Source: Planctomycetota bacterium
GTDB lineage: Bacteria; Planctomycetota; UBA1135; GCA-002686595
DNA: 64,000 bases
Direction of reading: 5' to 3'
NCBI GenBank assembly: GCA_023150475.1
Contig: JAKLKU010000014.1
Coordinates: 96,955 to 160,954 of the forward strand
Shown piece by piece: positions 46,235 through 53,879 of the stretch. The number at the start of each line of letters is the position of its first letter. Position 1 is the stretch's first letter. Below the pieces are notes generated by a model. The model saw only the letters and a list, made by a program, of their open reading frames with translations. It was not told the origin of the DNA and ran no database searches. The translations under genes and the position numbers were made by a program.

Positions 46235-46390
46235 GTGGACTCTCTGGGTTCTCGGGTCGCGTCCGAGCTCGAGCGCGGCGCGCGCTCGCTCGACGCGGGT
46301 GAGTCCAGAGGATGGTCCGCTGCACCTTTTTCGGTGCGCGCGCGAACGGATTGTCCGCGTCGAGTCGCGCCCCGGCGGCCGTCGCGCCAA

Positions 46391-46430
46391 GCGGCCCCAG
46401 GCGGGCTCAGGCGGCACCAGGCGGCCCCGA
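46391..46430. repeat. 10-bp tandem repeat x4
   Basis: Four units of the type GCGGCCCCAG / GCGGGCTCAG / GCGGCACCAG / GCGGCCCCGA lie in the 356-bp gap 46235-46590, between the secreted protein gene start and tRNA-Leu. The gap shows no supported gene; the minus-strand open frame that crosses it is an upstream extension of the secreted protein. Confidence 0.6.
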
Positions 46431-46590
46431 GCCAGCGGTTCAGACGGAGCGCCCCGTGGTCTGGCGGCCATCGCCCGTGCGTCGTTTTCGAGGGGATCCC
46501 CGAGCAAGCTCTGCTTGCGAGGAGCACGGCTCGGCCGTGCTGGAACGCGTGCGCGTTGCGTTCGAGTCGCCGTCGACGCCGTGGGGGAGT

Positions 46591-46678
46591 TGGTGCCCTC
46601 GACTGGAATCGAACCAGCACGGGTTTCCCCACCAGAACCTCATTCTGGCGCGTCTGCCAATTCCGCCACGAGGGCACC
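46591..46678 (-). tRNA. tRNA-Leu(GAG)
   Basis: A complete 88-nt class II tRNA with encoded CCA. The acceptor stem GGTGCCC pairs with GGGCACC; the D-arm contains GGCGGAATTGGCAGACGC; the anticodon stem CCAGA/TCTGG holds loop ATGAGGT with anticodon GAG (plus-strand positions 46639-46641); a long variable arm follows with TGGGGAAACCC; the T-arm has GGTTCGATTCC. It reads CUC and CUU codons. It stands alone, between a secreted protein gene and pfp. Confidence 0.96.
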
Positions 46679-46856
46679 TGAACGGCTGACTCCCCACGGC
46701 TTTCGTCGTAGGGGGCGCGGAGCATAGCAGCCGCTCGCCCGCCTTCAAGCCCGCCGAGCGTTGGACACCCTCGCCGCCTCCCGGTACGGTCGCGGGCCGA
46801 ATTTCGGCCGGCGACGGCCCGGCCGAAGAGCGGCCCAGCGCCGCGGAAAGCACACC

Positions 46857-48062
46857 ATGGCGAGCCTCGTCGGCAACGCGTTGATCGGTCAATCGGGCGG
46901 CCCCACGTGCGTGATCAACCAGAGCTTGGTCGGCATCGTCGAAGAAGCTCTGTCGAAGCGCGAGATCAAGAACGTCTGGGGCGCGGTCCATGGCATCAAG
47001 GGCGTCCTGGAGGAGCGGCTGATCGACCTCGGCCGCGAGACGAAGGAGACGCTCGAGGCCGTCGCGGTCACGCCGGCCGCCGCGTTGCGCTCGGTGCGCA
47101 AGAAGCCGACGCGCGAGGAGTGCGAGAAGGCGCTCGCGATCTTCAAGGCGCACGACGTCCGCTACTTCTTCTACATCGGCGGCAACGACTCGGCGGAGAC
47201 GGCGCACCTCTTGAACGAGCTCGCGGTCGCGCAGGGTTACGAGCTCCGGCTATTCCACGTGCCGAAGACGATCGACAACGACTTGCGCGTCACCGACCAC
47301 TGCCCGGGCTACGGCTCGGCGGCCAAGTTCGTCGCGTGCGCGACCGCGGGCGACGACCTCGACAACCGCAGCTTGCCCGGCATCAAGGTCAACGTCGTGA
47401 TGGGCCGCAACGCAGGCTGGCTGACCGCCGCGACGGTGCTCGCGCGCCAACGCGACGAAGACGGACCGCACCTCGTCTACGTGCCGGAGCGTTCGTTCTC
47501 GCTCGATGCGTTCGTCGGCGACGTCGACCGTGTCTTCAAGAAGCTCGGCCGTTGCGTCGTCTCGGTCTCCGAAGGCGTGCACACCGCGGACGGCAAGCTG
47601 TTGCTCGAGTCGAAGGAGATCGACTCGCACGGCAACGTGCAGCTCTCGGGCTCCGGCGCGCTCGGCGATCACTTGGCGGACGTCATCAAGAAGCGGCTCG
47701 GCGAGAAGCTCCGGGTGCGCGCCGACACGTTCGGCTACCTGCAGCGTTCGTTCGCCGGCGTGTGGAGCGAAGTCGACGCCGCGGAGGCGCGCGAGGTCGG
47801 TCGCACGGCGGTGCGCAACGCGGTCTCCGGCGACCGCCCGCACGGTTCGGTCGTGATGAAGCGACTCGCGAGCGGCAAGGACTACCGCGTGAGCTTCGAA
47901 GTCGCGGCGCTCGAGAACGTCGCGAAAGTGACCCGGCCGATGGAGCCCCACTTCCTCGCTGGCGACAACGGCGTCACCGACGCGTTCCACGAGTACGCGC
48001 GGCCGTTGGTCGGCAAGCTGCCGACGCTCGGGCGCCTCTCGGACTTGCCGATCCGCCGCTAG
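46857..48062 (+). CDS. pfp: Diphosphate--fructose-6-phosphate 1-phosphotransferase (PFP type)
   Basis: The 401-residue phosphofructokinase-fold protein has the marks of the PPi-using type: IGGNDSAETA with Asp111 where ATP enzymes have Gly, and PKTIDND with Lys137 in place of Gly. The substrate block VMGRNAGWLTAA (181-192) and ESKEIDSHGN, GSGALGDHLA are as in the bacterial clade of long-type PFPs. It interconverts fructose 6-phosphate and fructose 1,6-bisphosphate with PPi, reversibly, in glycolysis. ATG 46857 gives the family N-terminus GNALIGQSGGPTCVIN. It would feed the pyruvate that NifJ oxidises. Confidence 0.93.
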   Translation: MASLVGNALIGQSGGPTCVINQSLVGIVEEALSKREIKNVWGAVHGIKGVLEERLIDLGRETKETLEAVAVTPAAALRSVRKKPTREECEKALAIFKAHDVRYFFYIGGNDSAETAHLLNELAVAQGYELRLFHVPKTIDNDLRVTDHCPGYGSAAKFVACATAGDDLDNRSLPGIKVNVVMGRNAGWLTAATVLARQRDEDGPHLVYVPERSFSLDAFVGDVDRVFKKLGRCVVSVSEGVHTADGKLLLESKEIDSHGNVQLSGSGALGDHLADVIKKRLGEKLRVRADTFGYLQRSFAGVWSEVDAAEAREVGRTAVRNAVSGDRPHGSVVMKRLASGKDYRVSFEVAALENVAKVTRPMEPHFLAGDNGVTDAFHEYARPLVGKLPTLGRLSDLPIRR

Positions 48063-48232
48063 CGCCCCGGCTCGAGTCGCAGGCGGGCACCTCGTCGCGT
48101 CGGCGACTCGCGTTCGTCCTGCGCGACGCCCTTCACGATTCGTCCGGGCTCGGTTAGCGTGCTCGCGATCGTCGCGCGCCGCACCGGCGCGCGAGCTCGT
48201 CTCCCCAGTCGCTCGCGCCTCCGAGCCCACGC

Positions 48233-49003
48233 ATGAATCCGTTCCTTCCGCTGCTCACCGTGTTCGCCACGACTTTCCAGGAAGCCGCCGCGCCTCGCGT
48301 GCTGGTCGCAGCCGAGCCTGCGACCGCGCAAGCGGCCGTGACCGGGACCGCGAAGGGCCGCGTGCGTTTCGAAGGCGAAGTGCCGGAGAGGAAGCCGCTC
48401 GCGATCGAGCCCGAGCGCGCCAAGGGCTGCACGCCGGAAGGGGAGTCGATCGACACGAAGGACGAGTCGCTCCTGATCGGCAAGGAGAACGGCATCGCGA
48501 ACGTGGTGCTCACGGTCGAGGTCGCCGACGTGAAGGCGAAAGCGCCGGAGAAGCCGGTGCTGATGGACCAGAAGAAGTGCCGCTTCGAGCCGCACGTCGT
48601 CGTGATCCCCGCGGGCGCCACGGTCGAGTTCCTGAACTCCGACCAGGCGCCTCACAACGTGCACATCTTCCCGCTCAAGAACGAGCCCTTCAATCAGACG
48701 GTCGCCGTCGGTGCGAAGCACACGGCGACGTTCCCGAAGACCGACAAGATCCAGATCAAGTGCGACCTGCACCCGTGGATGAAGTCGTGGTTGATCGTGA
48801 CCGACACGCCGTTCGTGGCCGTGACCGACGCCGACGGGAACTTCGAGATCGCCGGTCTGCCGCCGGGCGAGCACAAGGCGACGCTCTGGCACGAAGAGCT
48901 CGGTAAGGCGCAAGTGACGATCGCCGTCGGCGCGGACGGCAAGGTCGCGCCGCTCGAGTTCAAGTTGAGTCAGCCGAAGAAGGACGGCCGCGCGAGGCGG
49001 TGA
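48233..49003 (+). CDS. Secreted cupredoxin-like blue-copper protein
   Basis: The 256-residue exported protein has a plastocyanin-like domain (about 40-200). The type 1 copper ligands can be assigned: His141 or His144 (APHNVH), Cys177, His180 and Met183 in KCDLHPWM. A short C-terminal domain (190-245, TDADGNFEIAGLPPGEHKA) resembles the carboxypeptidase-regulatory fold. Proteins of this layout occur as predicted methylamine-utilisation-type copper proteins, mainly in Planctomycetota and Verrucomicrobia in my experience. It could be a periplasmic electron carrier. A 170-bp gap with no clear signals precedes it. Confidence 0.85.
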   Translation: MNPFLPLLTVFATTFQEAAAPRVLVAAEPATAQAAVTGTAKGRVRFEGEVPERKPLAIEPERAKGCTPEGESIDTKDESLLIGKENGIANVVLTVEVADVKAKAPEKPVLMDQKKCRFEPHVVVIPAGATVEFLNSDQAPHNVHIFPLKNEPFNQTVAVGAKHTATFPKTDKIQIKCDLHPWMKSWLIVTDTPFVAVTDADGNFEIAGLPPGEHKATLWHEELGKAQVTIAVGADGKVAPLEFKLSQPKKDGRARR

Positions 49004-49227
49004 GCCGACGCTCGCCACGCTAGGCTCCGCGCCAGGACACCGACGAGCACGGGACGTGCGCCGGCGCGGCGAGTTTCGCCCGATCCGCGCGCCAACGCCC
49101 GCGCTCGACTACCGTAGTCGTTGGCGCGCCGCCGCGCCTCGAGCCGCTGCCGCGCCCTGCCGGTAGCGCTCGAACGAGTTCCATCCCGGCTGGCTTCGCT
49201 CTACTCGGCATCGAACGGAGGTCCTCC

Positions 49228-50193
49228 ATGTTGCTCAGCGTCCTGTTCTGCGTCCTGTCGTCGCAAGCTCCGCAAGTCGAGCCGATGGCGTGGCTCGCCT
49301 CGCGCGTCCAAGACCGCAGCGAGCCGGCGCAGCTCTTCGTCGCCCGCGCGTCGGAACGCGGGCGCCTCGGCGTCACGCTCGGCGCCGCGTCCCACGGAGT
49401 CGGCGTGCAGACCGTCGAGCCCGGTTCCGCCGCCGAACGTGCCGAGCTGCGCGTCGGCGACCGCATCGTCGTCGTCGACGGCCGGCAGACTCTGACGGCC
49501 GACGCCGTGGTCGCCGCCGTGCGCGCGAAACGGCCCGGCGACGAGCTGCGGGTGATCGTCGAGCGCGACTTCGACATCGAAGTGCGCGAACTTCCGTCGC
49601 AGGACGGTTCGTCGCGGCCGCGGCTCGGCGTGACTCTCGACGGTGCGGCGAACGAACTGCGCGTGGCGACGGTCGAGGACGGTGCGCCCGCCCTCACGGC
49701 CGGCGTGCGTGCGGGCGACCGACTGCTCTCGCTCGACGGCATGCCGACGCCGAACCTCGACGCGCTGCGCGCGAAGCTCGAAACTCTCACGCTCGGCTCG
49801 AAGGCGAAGCTGACGATCGCTCGTGAGCTCTCGGCACGGCTCGACGCCGCGCCGGATGCGCCGGCGAACACGACGCCGGGAGCGCCGCCGTCGGTGTTCG
49901 ACGTCGTGCCGCTGCCGAGGAACCGCACCGAGACGCCGACGCCGCCCGCCGCGCCGCGGTTCCGGGTCGTGCCCGAGGACGGCGGCCGGCAAGCCGCGCG
50001 GCGCCGCGCGCGCGATCGGGCGAACGCGCCTGAGAACCTGCCGGACCGGGCACCGCCTCACGCCGAGGTCGACACCCGCGAGCTGACCGAGGCGATGCAC
50101 GCGCTGCGCGCCGAGCTCGCCGAATTGCGGCGCGAGCTCGGCGAGCTGCGGCGCGAACTCGGGGATCGACGGCCGGGTGGCCGCGGTCGCTGA
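49228..50193 (+). CDS. Double-PDZ protein without protease domain
   Basis: ATG 49228 has GGAGG at 49217-49221 and gives 321 residues. After a short signal-like start, two PDZ domains lie at about 45-120 (RGRLGVTLG, VQTVEPGSAAERAELRVGDRIV) and 125-200 (RLGVTLDG, VEDGAPALTAGVRAGDRLLS). A Pro/Arg-rich linker follows, then a C-terminal coiled coil of heptads (LRAELAELRRELGELRREL) before a basic end. No protease triad is present, unlike DegP or CtpA. A role in tethering or substrate binding in the envelope is inferred. Confidence 0.82.
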   Translation: MLLSVLFCVLSSQAPQVEPMAWLASRVQDRSEPAQLFVARASERGRLGVTLGAASHGVGVQTVEPGSAAERAELRVGDRIVVVDGRQTLTADAVVAAVRAKRPGDELRVIVERDFDIEVRELPSQDGSSRPRLGVTLDGAANELRVATVEDGAPALTAGVRAGDRLLSLDGMPTPNLDALRAKLETLTLGSKAKLTIARELSARLDAAPDAPANTTPGAPPSVFDVVPLPRNRTETPTPPAAPRFRVVPEDGGRQAARRRARDRANAPENLPDRAPPHAEVDTRELTEAMHALRAELAELRRELGELRRELGDRRPGGRGR

Positions 50194-50322
50194 CCTGCGC
50201 CACACGCTTCGCGCGCACCGCAACCGGTCGTTCGATCCGTCGCTTGGGCGGTCGCTCGATTCATTGCTCGAGCGGCCGCTGCCACGCTGACGCGGACGCC
50301 GTGCCCGCGCCGGCGCGGACGG

Positions 50323-50631
50323 TCAAGCCGTCGCCGGAGGTGGCTCGTCCCGCGGCTCGCCCGGCGGATTCTCCCGCGGATCCCATCGATGCAGCACGGT
50401 GGCGATCGCGAGCAAGTACTGACGATCGAGGTGCGCGTCGAGGTTTTGCCGGTGACGGCGCTCCTCGGCGAGCCGGCGCAGCGTGCTCTCGACCACGTTG
50501 AGCATGCTGCGACGCACGCGCTGGTCGGTCGCGCCGACCGCGCGCGTGACGAGCGGCAGGAGGTGCTCGGCGTCCTCGTACGGGACGTCGTGGCGGCGGC
50601 AGAGGCGGGAGAGCGAGTGCTCGGGGCTCAT
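50323..50631 (-). CDS. Small helical hypothetical protein
   Basis: ATG 50631 gives 102 residues; the open frame extends upstream to 50850 but that part is low-complexity and overlaps the leader of the M28 gene. The body is helical and charged (LSRLCRRHDVPYEDAEHLLP, RSMLNVVESTLRRLAEERRHR) and ends with a Pro/Glu-rich tail. No family is recognised. It converges with the PDZ gene, 129 bp away. Its reality rests on composition and codon-like third-position bias only. Confidence 0.5.
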   Translation of the reverse strand: MSPEHSLSRLCRRHDVPYEDAEHLLPLVTRAVGATDQRVRRSMLNVVESTLRRLAEERRHRQNLDAHLDRQYLLAIATVLHRWDPRENPPGEPRDEPPPATA

Positions 50632-50899
50632 GAAGGGCCTGGACCTGGGGCGACCTGGATCGGTTCGGACGAAGCCTATCCCGGCCGTGCGCAGCAGGTC
50701 GGATGGCGCCCGAGACGGCCCCGGGATGGACTTGGGACGGGGTAGAGTCGTAGGGCGGCGCGCAGAGTCGCGAACCCCCGAGGAACCCCTCGGCCGCGGG
50801 CGCCGTCCTACGCCGCGCATCGAGTCCGCCTTCCGTCCGCCGCCCGGCACCCGGGCCGGCGCGGAGGCCCGTCCAAGCCAGGAAGCGAGTCAAGAGTCC

Positions 50900-53620
50900 A
50901 TGTTGAAGCCCCTCGTCGCGTGCGGCGCCCTGCTCTCGGCGCTCGGCGCGTCCGCCCCGTCCTCGTTCGCGGTCGCACAGTCCGCGTCCGGAACCTCCAT
51001 CGCGTCGGCAAGCGCCGGCGCGCCCGCGGACCAGGAGCTCGTCGCTCCTGCCGCCGCGATCGTCGTCGCGCTCGAACACCGAGGTGACGTCGTGCTGCGC
51101 GACAAGTTGATCCGCGCCTACGAAGTCTGGCACGACGCCGGCGACTTCCTCGTCGCGCGGATTCCGGCGGCCCGCGCCGACGGTCTGCGCGAGCGCGGCA
51201 TCGGCGTCGTCGACCTCGGCGCGCTCACCTCCGGCGACGAACTTTTCGCCGTCGATCTCGCGAACCCCGACGCCGCGAAGGAGCTCGGCGGGGCGCGCGT
51301 GCTCTATCGCCACGGCAACCAAGCGATCGCCGCCGTGCGCGACTTCCACGACGCGAACGTGCACTTCTCGTCGCGCCGGCACACCTGCCACGCGGGCCAC
51401 GCCGCGATCGTGCAGCAGCGCATCCAGCCCGTGCAGCCGCTCGTCGTGCAGGGCACGGTGCGGACCGCGTCCAACCCGACCGGCACGGGACAAGCGAAGG
51501 CGTCGGCCGATCCTCGCGTGCAAGCGCTGGTCAACCAAGTCGTGAAGAACAACCTCTCGAGCTTCACGCAGACGCTCTCCGCGCTCTTCAGTCGCCTCTC
51601 GACGAACAACACGTACGTCGACAACGGCCGCAACGTGATCACGAGTCAGCTCACGAGCTACGGCATCTCCTACACGCTGCAAGCGGTGCCGAGCACGCAA
51701 GGCGACAACGTGATCGTGACGTTCCCCGGCACCGTGAACCCGAACAAGTTCGTCGTGCTCGGCGCGCACTACGACTCGATCAACGGCGGCGGCTCGACGC
51801 TGACCGCGCCGGGAGCCGACGACAACGCGTCCGGTTCGGCCGCCGTCATGGAGATGGCGCGCATCCTGAAGAACGCCGGCCCGTTCGAGAACTCGATCCG
51901 TTTGATCTGGTTCTGCGGCGAAGAGCAAGGCCTGCTCGGCTCGAACCACAACGCGTCGCAATCGCTCGCGGCGGGCGAGCAGATCGTCGCGATGCTGAAC
52001 TCCGACATGAACGCGTACCGCCTCGCGAGCGACACGCGCGACTGCGACTTCGCGAACAACAGCACGTCGGCGTCGCTGACCGCGTGGTGCCGGGCGACGG
52101 CGCCGCTCTACGTCGCGAACTGGGCGGACAAGATCGGCACGCTGACCGCGGGCTCGTCCGACCACGCGTCGTACAACTCGTACGGCATCCCGGCGGCGTT
52201 CTTCTTCGAGGACCTGTCGCAGTACAGCCCCTACATCCACACGGCGAGCGACACGTTCGCGCAGTCGTGCACCGACTGGGATCTCTCGTTGATGATCACG
52301 CAGGGCATCCTCGCGTGCGCGGCGTCGCTCGCGGAACCGGTCGACCTGACGATCACGCACACCGAGCTCTCCGACACGACCAACGCGAGCGGTCCGTACG
52401 TCGTCACGGCGAACATCACGAGCGCGATCGGCACCAACGTCGCGACCGCGACGCTCTGGTACTCGTCGGACGCCGGCGCGAACTGGACCAACGTCGCGAT
52501 GAGCGGCGCGGGCAGCACGTGGACCGGGATCATCCCGAGCCAAGGCTCGCCGAAGACGATCATCTACTACCTCGAAGCGCTCGACGACCAAGCGAACCGC
52601 GAAGTCGCTCCCGACGGCGCGGATGCTGGCGGCGCGACGTACGACTTCTTCGTCGGCACGAAGACGCCGATCTACGTCACCGGCTTCGAAGAAGCGAACG
52701 ACAACGGCTGGACGCACGCGCAGCTCTTCACGCAGGACGACTGGCAACGCGGCACGCCGCAAGGCCAGAGCGGCGATCCGAACGCGGCGTACGCCGGCAC
52801 GCGGGTGTGGGGCAACGACCTCGGGTTCAGCGGCTGGAACGGCGCGTACGCGAACAGCGTGCAGAACTACCTGCGCTCGCCGGCGATCGATTGCTCGGCC
52901 GCGACCAACGTGACGTTGCAGTTCCGCCGTTGGCTCTCGGTCGAAGCGGCGCCGTTCGACCAAGCGACGGTGCGCGTCAACAACACGGTCGTGTGGACGA
53001 ACCCGACGGGCTCGGATCTCGTCGACGGCAGTTGGGTGCCGATGTCGCTCGACATCTCGTCGCTCGCGGCCGGCAATCCGGCGGTGCAGGTCGAGTTCCG
53101 CATGGTCTCGGACACCGCGGTCGCGTACGGCGGTTGGAACCTCGACGCGTTCGAGCTCGTCCAGCTCGGACCGGGCACCGGCGGTTGCACGCCGCCCGCG
53201 GTGTACTGCACCGCGAAGGTCAACTCGCAGTTCTGCTCGCCGGCGATCGCGTTCAGCGGCCAGCCTTCGGCGAGTGTCGCCGTGCCGTTCGACGTCACGG
53301 CGAGCCAGATCATCAACAACAAGTTCGGGCTGCTCTTCTACGGCACGCAAGCGAATGGCGTGGCGTTCCAAGGCGGGCACTTGTGCGTCAAGTTGCCGAT
53401 CGTGCGCACGAACGTGCAGAACTCCGGCGGCTCGCCGAGCGGCGCGGACTGCACCGGCACGTTGAGCTTCGACTTCAACGCGCTGATCCAAGCGGGCAGC
53501 GATCCGGCGCTCGTGCAAGGCGCGAACGTCTTCGCTCAGTACTGGTATCGCGACCCGCAGGACCTCTCGGGCTTCACGACCGGCCTGACGGATGCCGTGA
53601 GCTTCCAGATCTGTCCGTAG
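50900..53620 (+). CDS. Secreted M28 aminopeptidase with shared C-terminal Cys module
   Basis: A 906-residue exported zinc peptidase. After the signal peptide (LLSALGASAPSSFAVA) comes an inhibitor-like propeptide region (about 30-180), then the M28 domain (210-470) with metal ligands and catalytic acids: VLGAHYDS (His290), GADDNASG (Asp), CGEEQG (Glu-Glu), LNSDMN (Asp) and YIHTASD (His). A Fn3-like beta domain, a jelly-roll domain with GFEEANDNGWTH, and the shared Cys module from about residue 768 follow (VYCTAKVNSQFCSPAI, LCVKLP, DCTGTLSF, YWYRDP, FQICP). The tail may keep it on the cell surface. It starts after a 268-bp leader region without clear signals. Confidence 0.92.
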   Translation: MLKPLVACGALLSALGASAPSSFAVAQSASGTSIASASAGAPADQELVAPAAAIVVALEHRGDVVLRDKLIRAYEVWHDAGDFLVARIPAARADGLRERGIGVVDLGALTSGDELFAVDLANPDAAKELGGARVLYRHGNQAIAAVRDFHDANVHFSSRRHTCHAGHAAIVQQRIQPVQPLVVQGTVRTASNPTGTGQAKASADPRVQALVNQVVKNNLSSFTQTLSALFSRLSTNNTYVDNGRNVITSQLTSYGISYTLQAVPSTQGDNVIVTFPGTVNPNKFVVLGAHYDSINGGGSTLTAPGADDNASGSAAVMEMARILKNAGPFENSIRLIWFCGEEQGLLGSNHNASQSLAAGEQIVAMLNSDMNAYRLASDTRDCDFANNSTSASLTAWCRATAPLYVANWADKIGTLTAGSSDHASYNSYGIPAAFFFEDLSQYSPYIHTASDTFAQSCTDWDLSLMITQGILACAASLAEPVDLTITHTELSDTTNASGPYVVTANITSAIGTNVATATLWYSSDAGANWTNVAMSGAGSTWTGIIPSQGSPKTIIYYLEALDDQANREVAPDGADAGGATYDFFVGTKTPIYVTGFEEANDNGWTHAQLFTQDDWQRGTPQGQSGDPNAAYAGTRVWGNDLGFSGWNGAYANSVQNYLRSPAIDCSAATNVTLQFRRWLSVEAAPFDQATVRVNNTVVWTNPTGSDLVDGSWVPMSLDISSLAAGNPAVQVEFRMVSDTAVAYGGWNLDAFELVQLGPGTGGCTPPAVYCTAKVNSQFCSPAIAFSGQPSASVAVPFDVTASQIINNKFGLLFYGTQANGVAFQGGHLCVKLPIVRTNVQNSGGSPSGADCTGTLSFDFNALIQAGSDPALVQGANVFAQYWYRDPQDLSGFTTGLTDAVSFQICP

Positions 53621-53647
53621 AGCACGAGTCGCGAGCACTCGACGAGC

Positions 53648-53673
53648 GGGCGAACGTCCTCGGGCGTTCGCCC
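53648..53673 (+). terminator. Hairpin terminator after the M28 gene
   Basis: GGGCGAACG (53648-53656) pairs perfectly with CGTTCGCCC (53665-53673) over nine bases; the loop is TCCTCGGG. It begins 28 bp after the M28 stop and is followed by CTTCGTTCCG, a weak T-rich run. It separates the M28 and RCC1-repeat genes. Confidence 0.6.
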
Positions 53674-53879
53674 CTTCGTTCCGCTCCTTTGCGGCGCAGC
53701 CTGCGTCCGGCGTCACGCCGACCTGGCCGCTCGAATCGGAACTTTCTTGAACCGGCCCGGAAGCGTCAGCCGAGTAGGCACGTACCCGGCGCACGCGTGA
53801 ACCCAGGATCACGACTCGCGGCCCCCGTTGCGAGCCTCACCCGAGCGCCGGCCAACTGTCCTTGCTCGGCGAACCCACG

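Noticed and set aside
46857..48062. ATP-dependent 6-phosphofructokinase
   Set aside because: GGND with Asp111 and PKTID with Lys137 are the PPi-type residues.
48073..48110. Inverted repeat CGAGTCGC/GCGACTCG after pfp
   Set aside because: The 22-base loop and lack of a U-tract make it indistinguishable from background.
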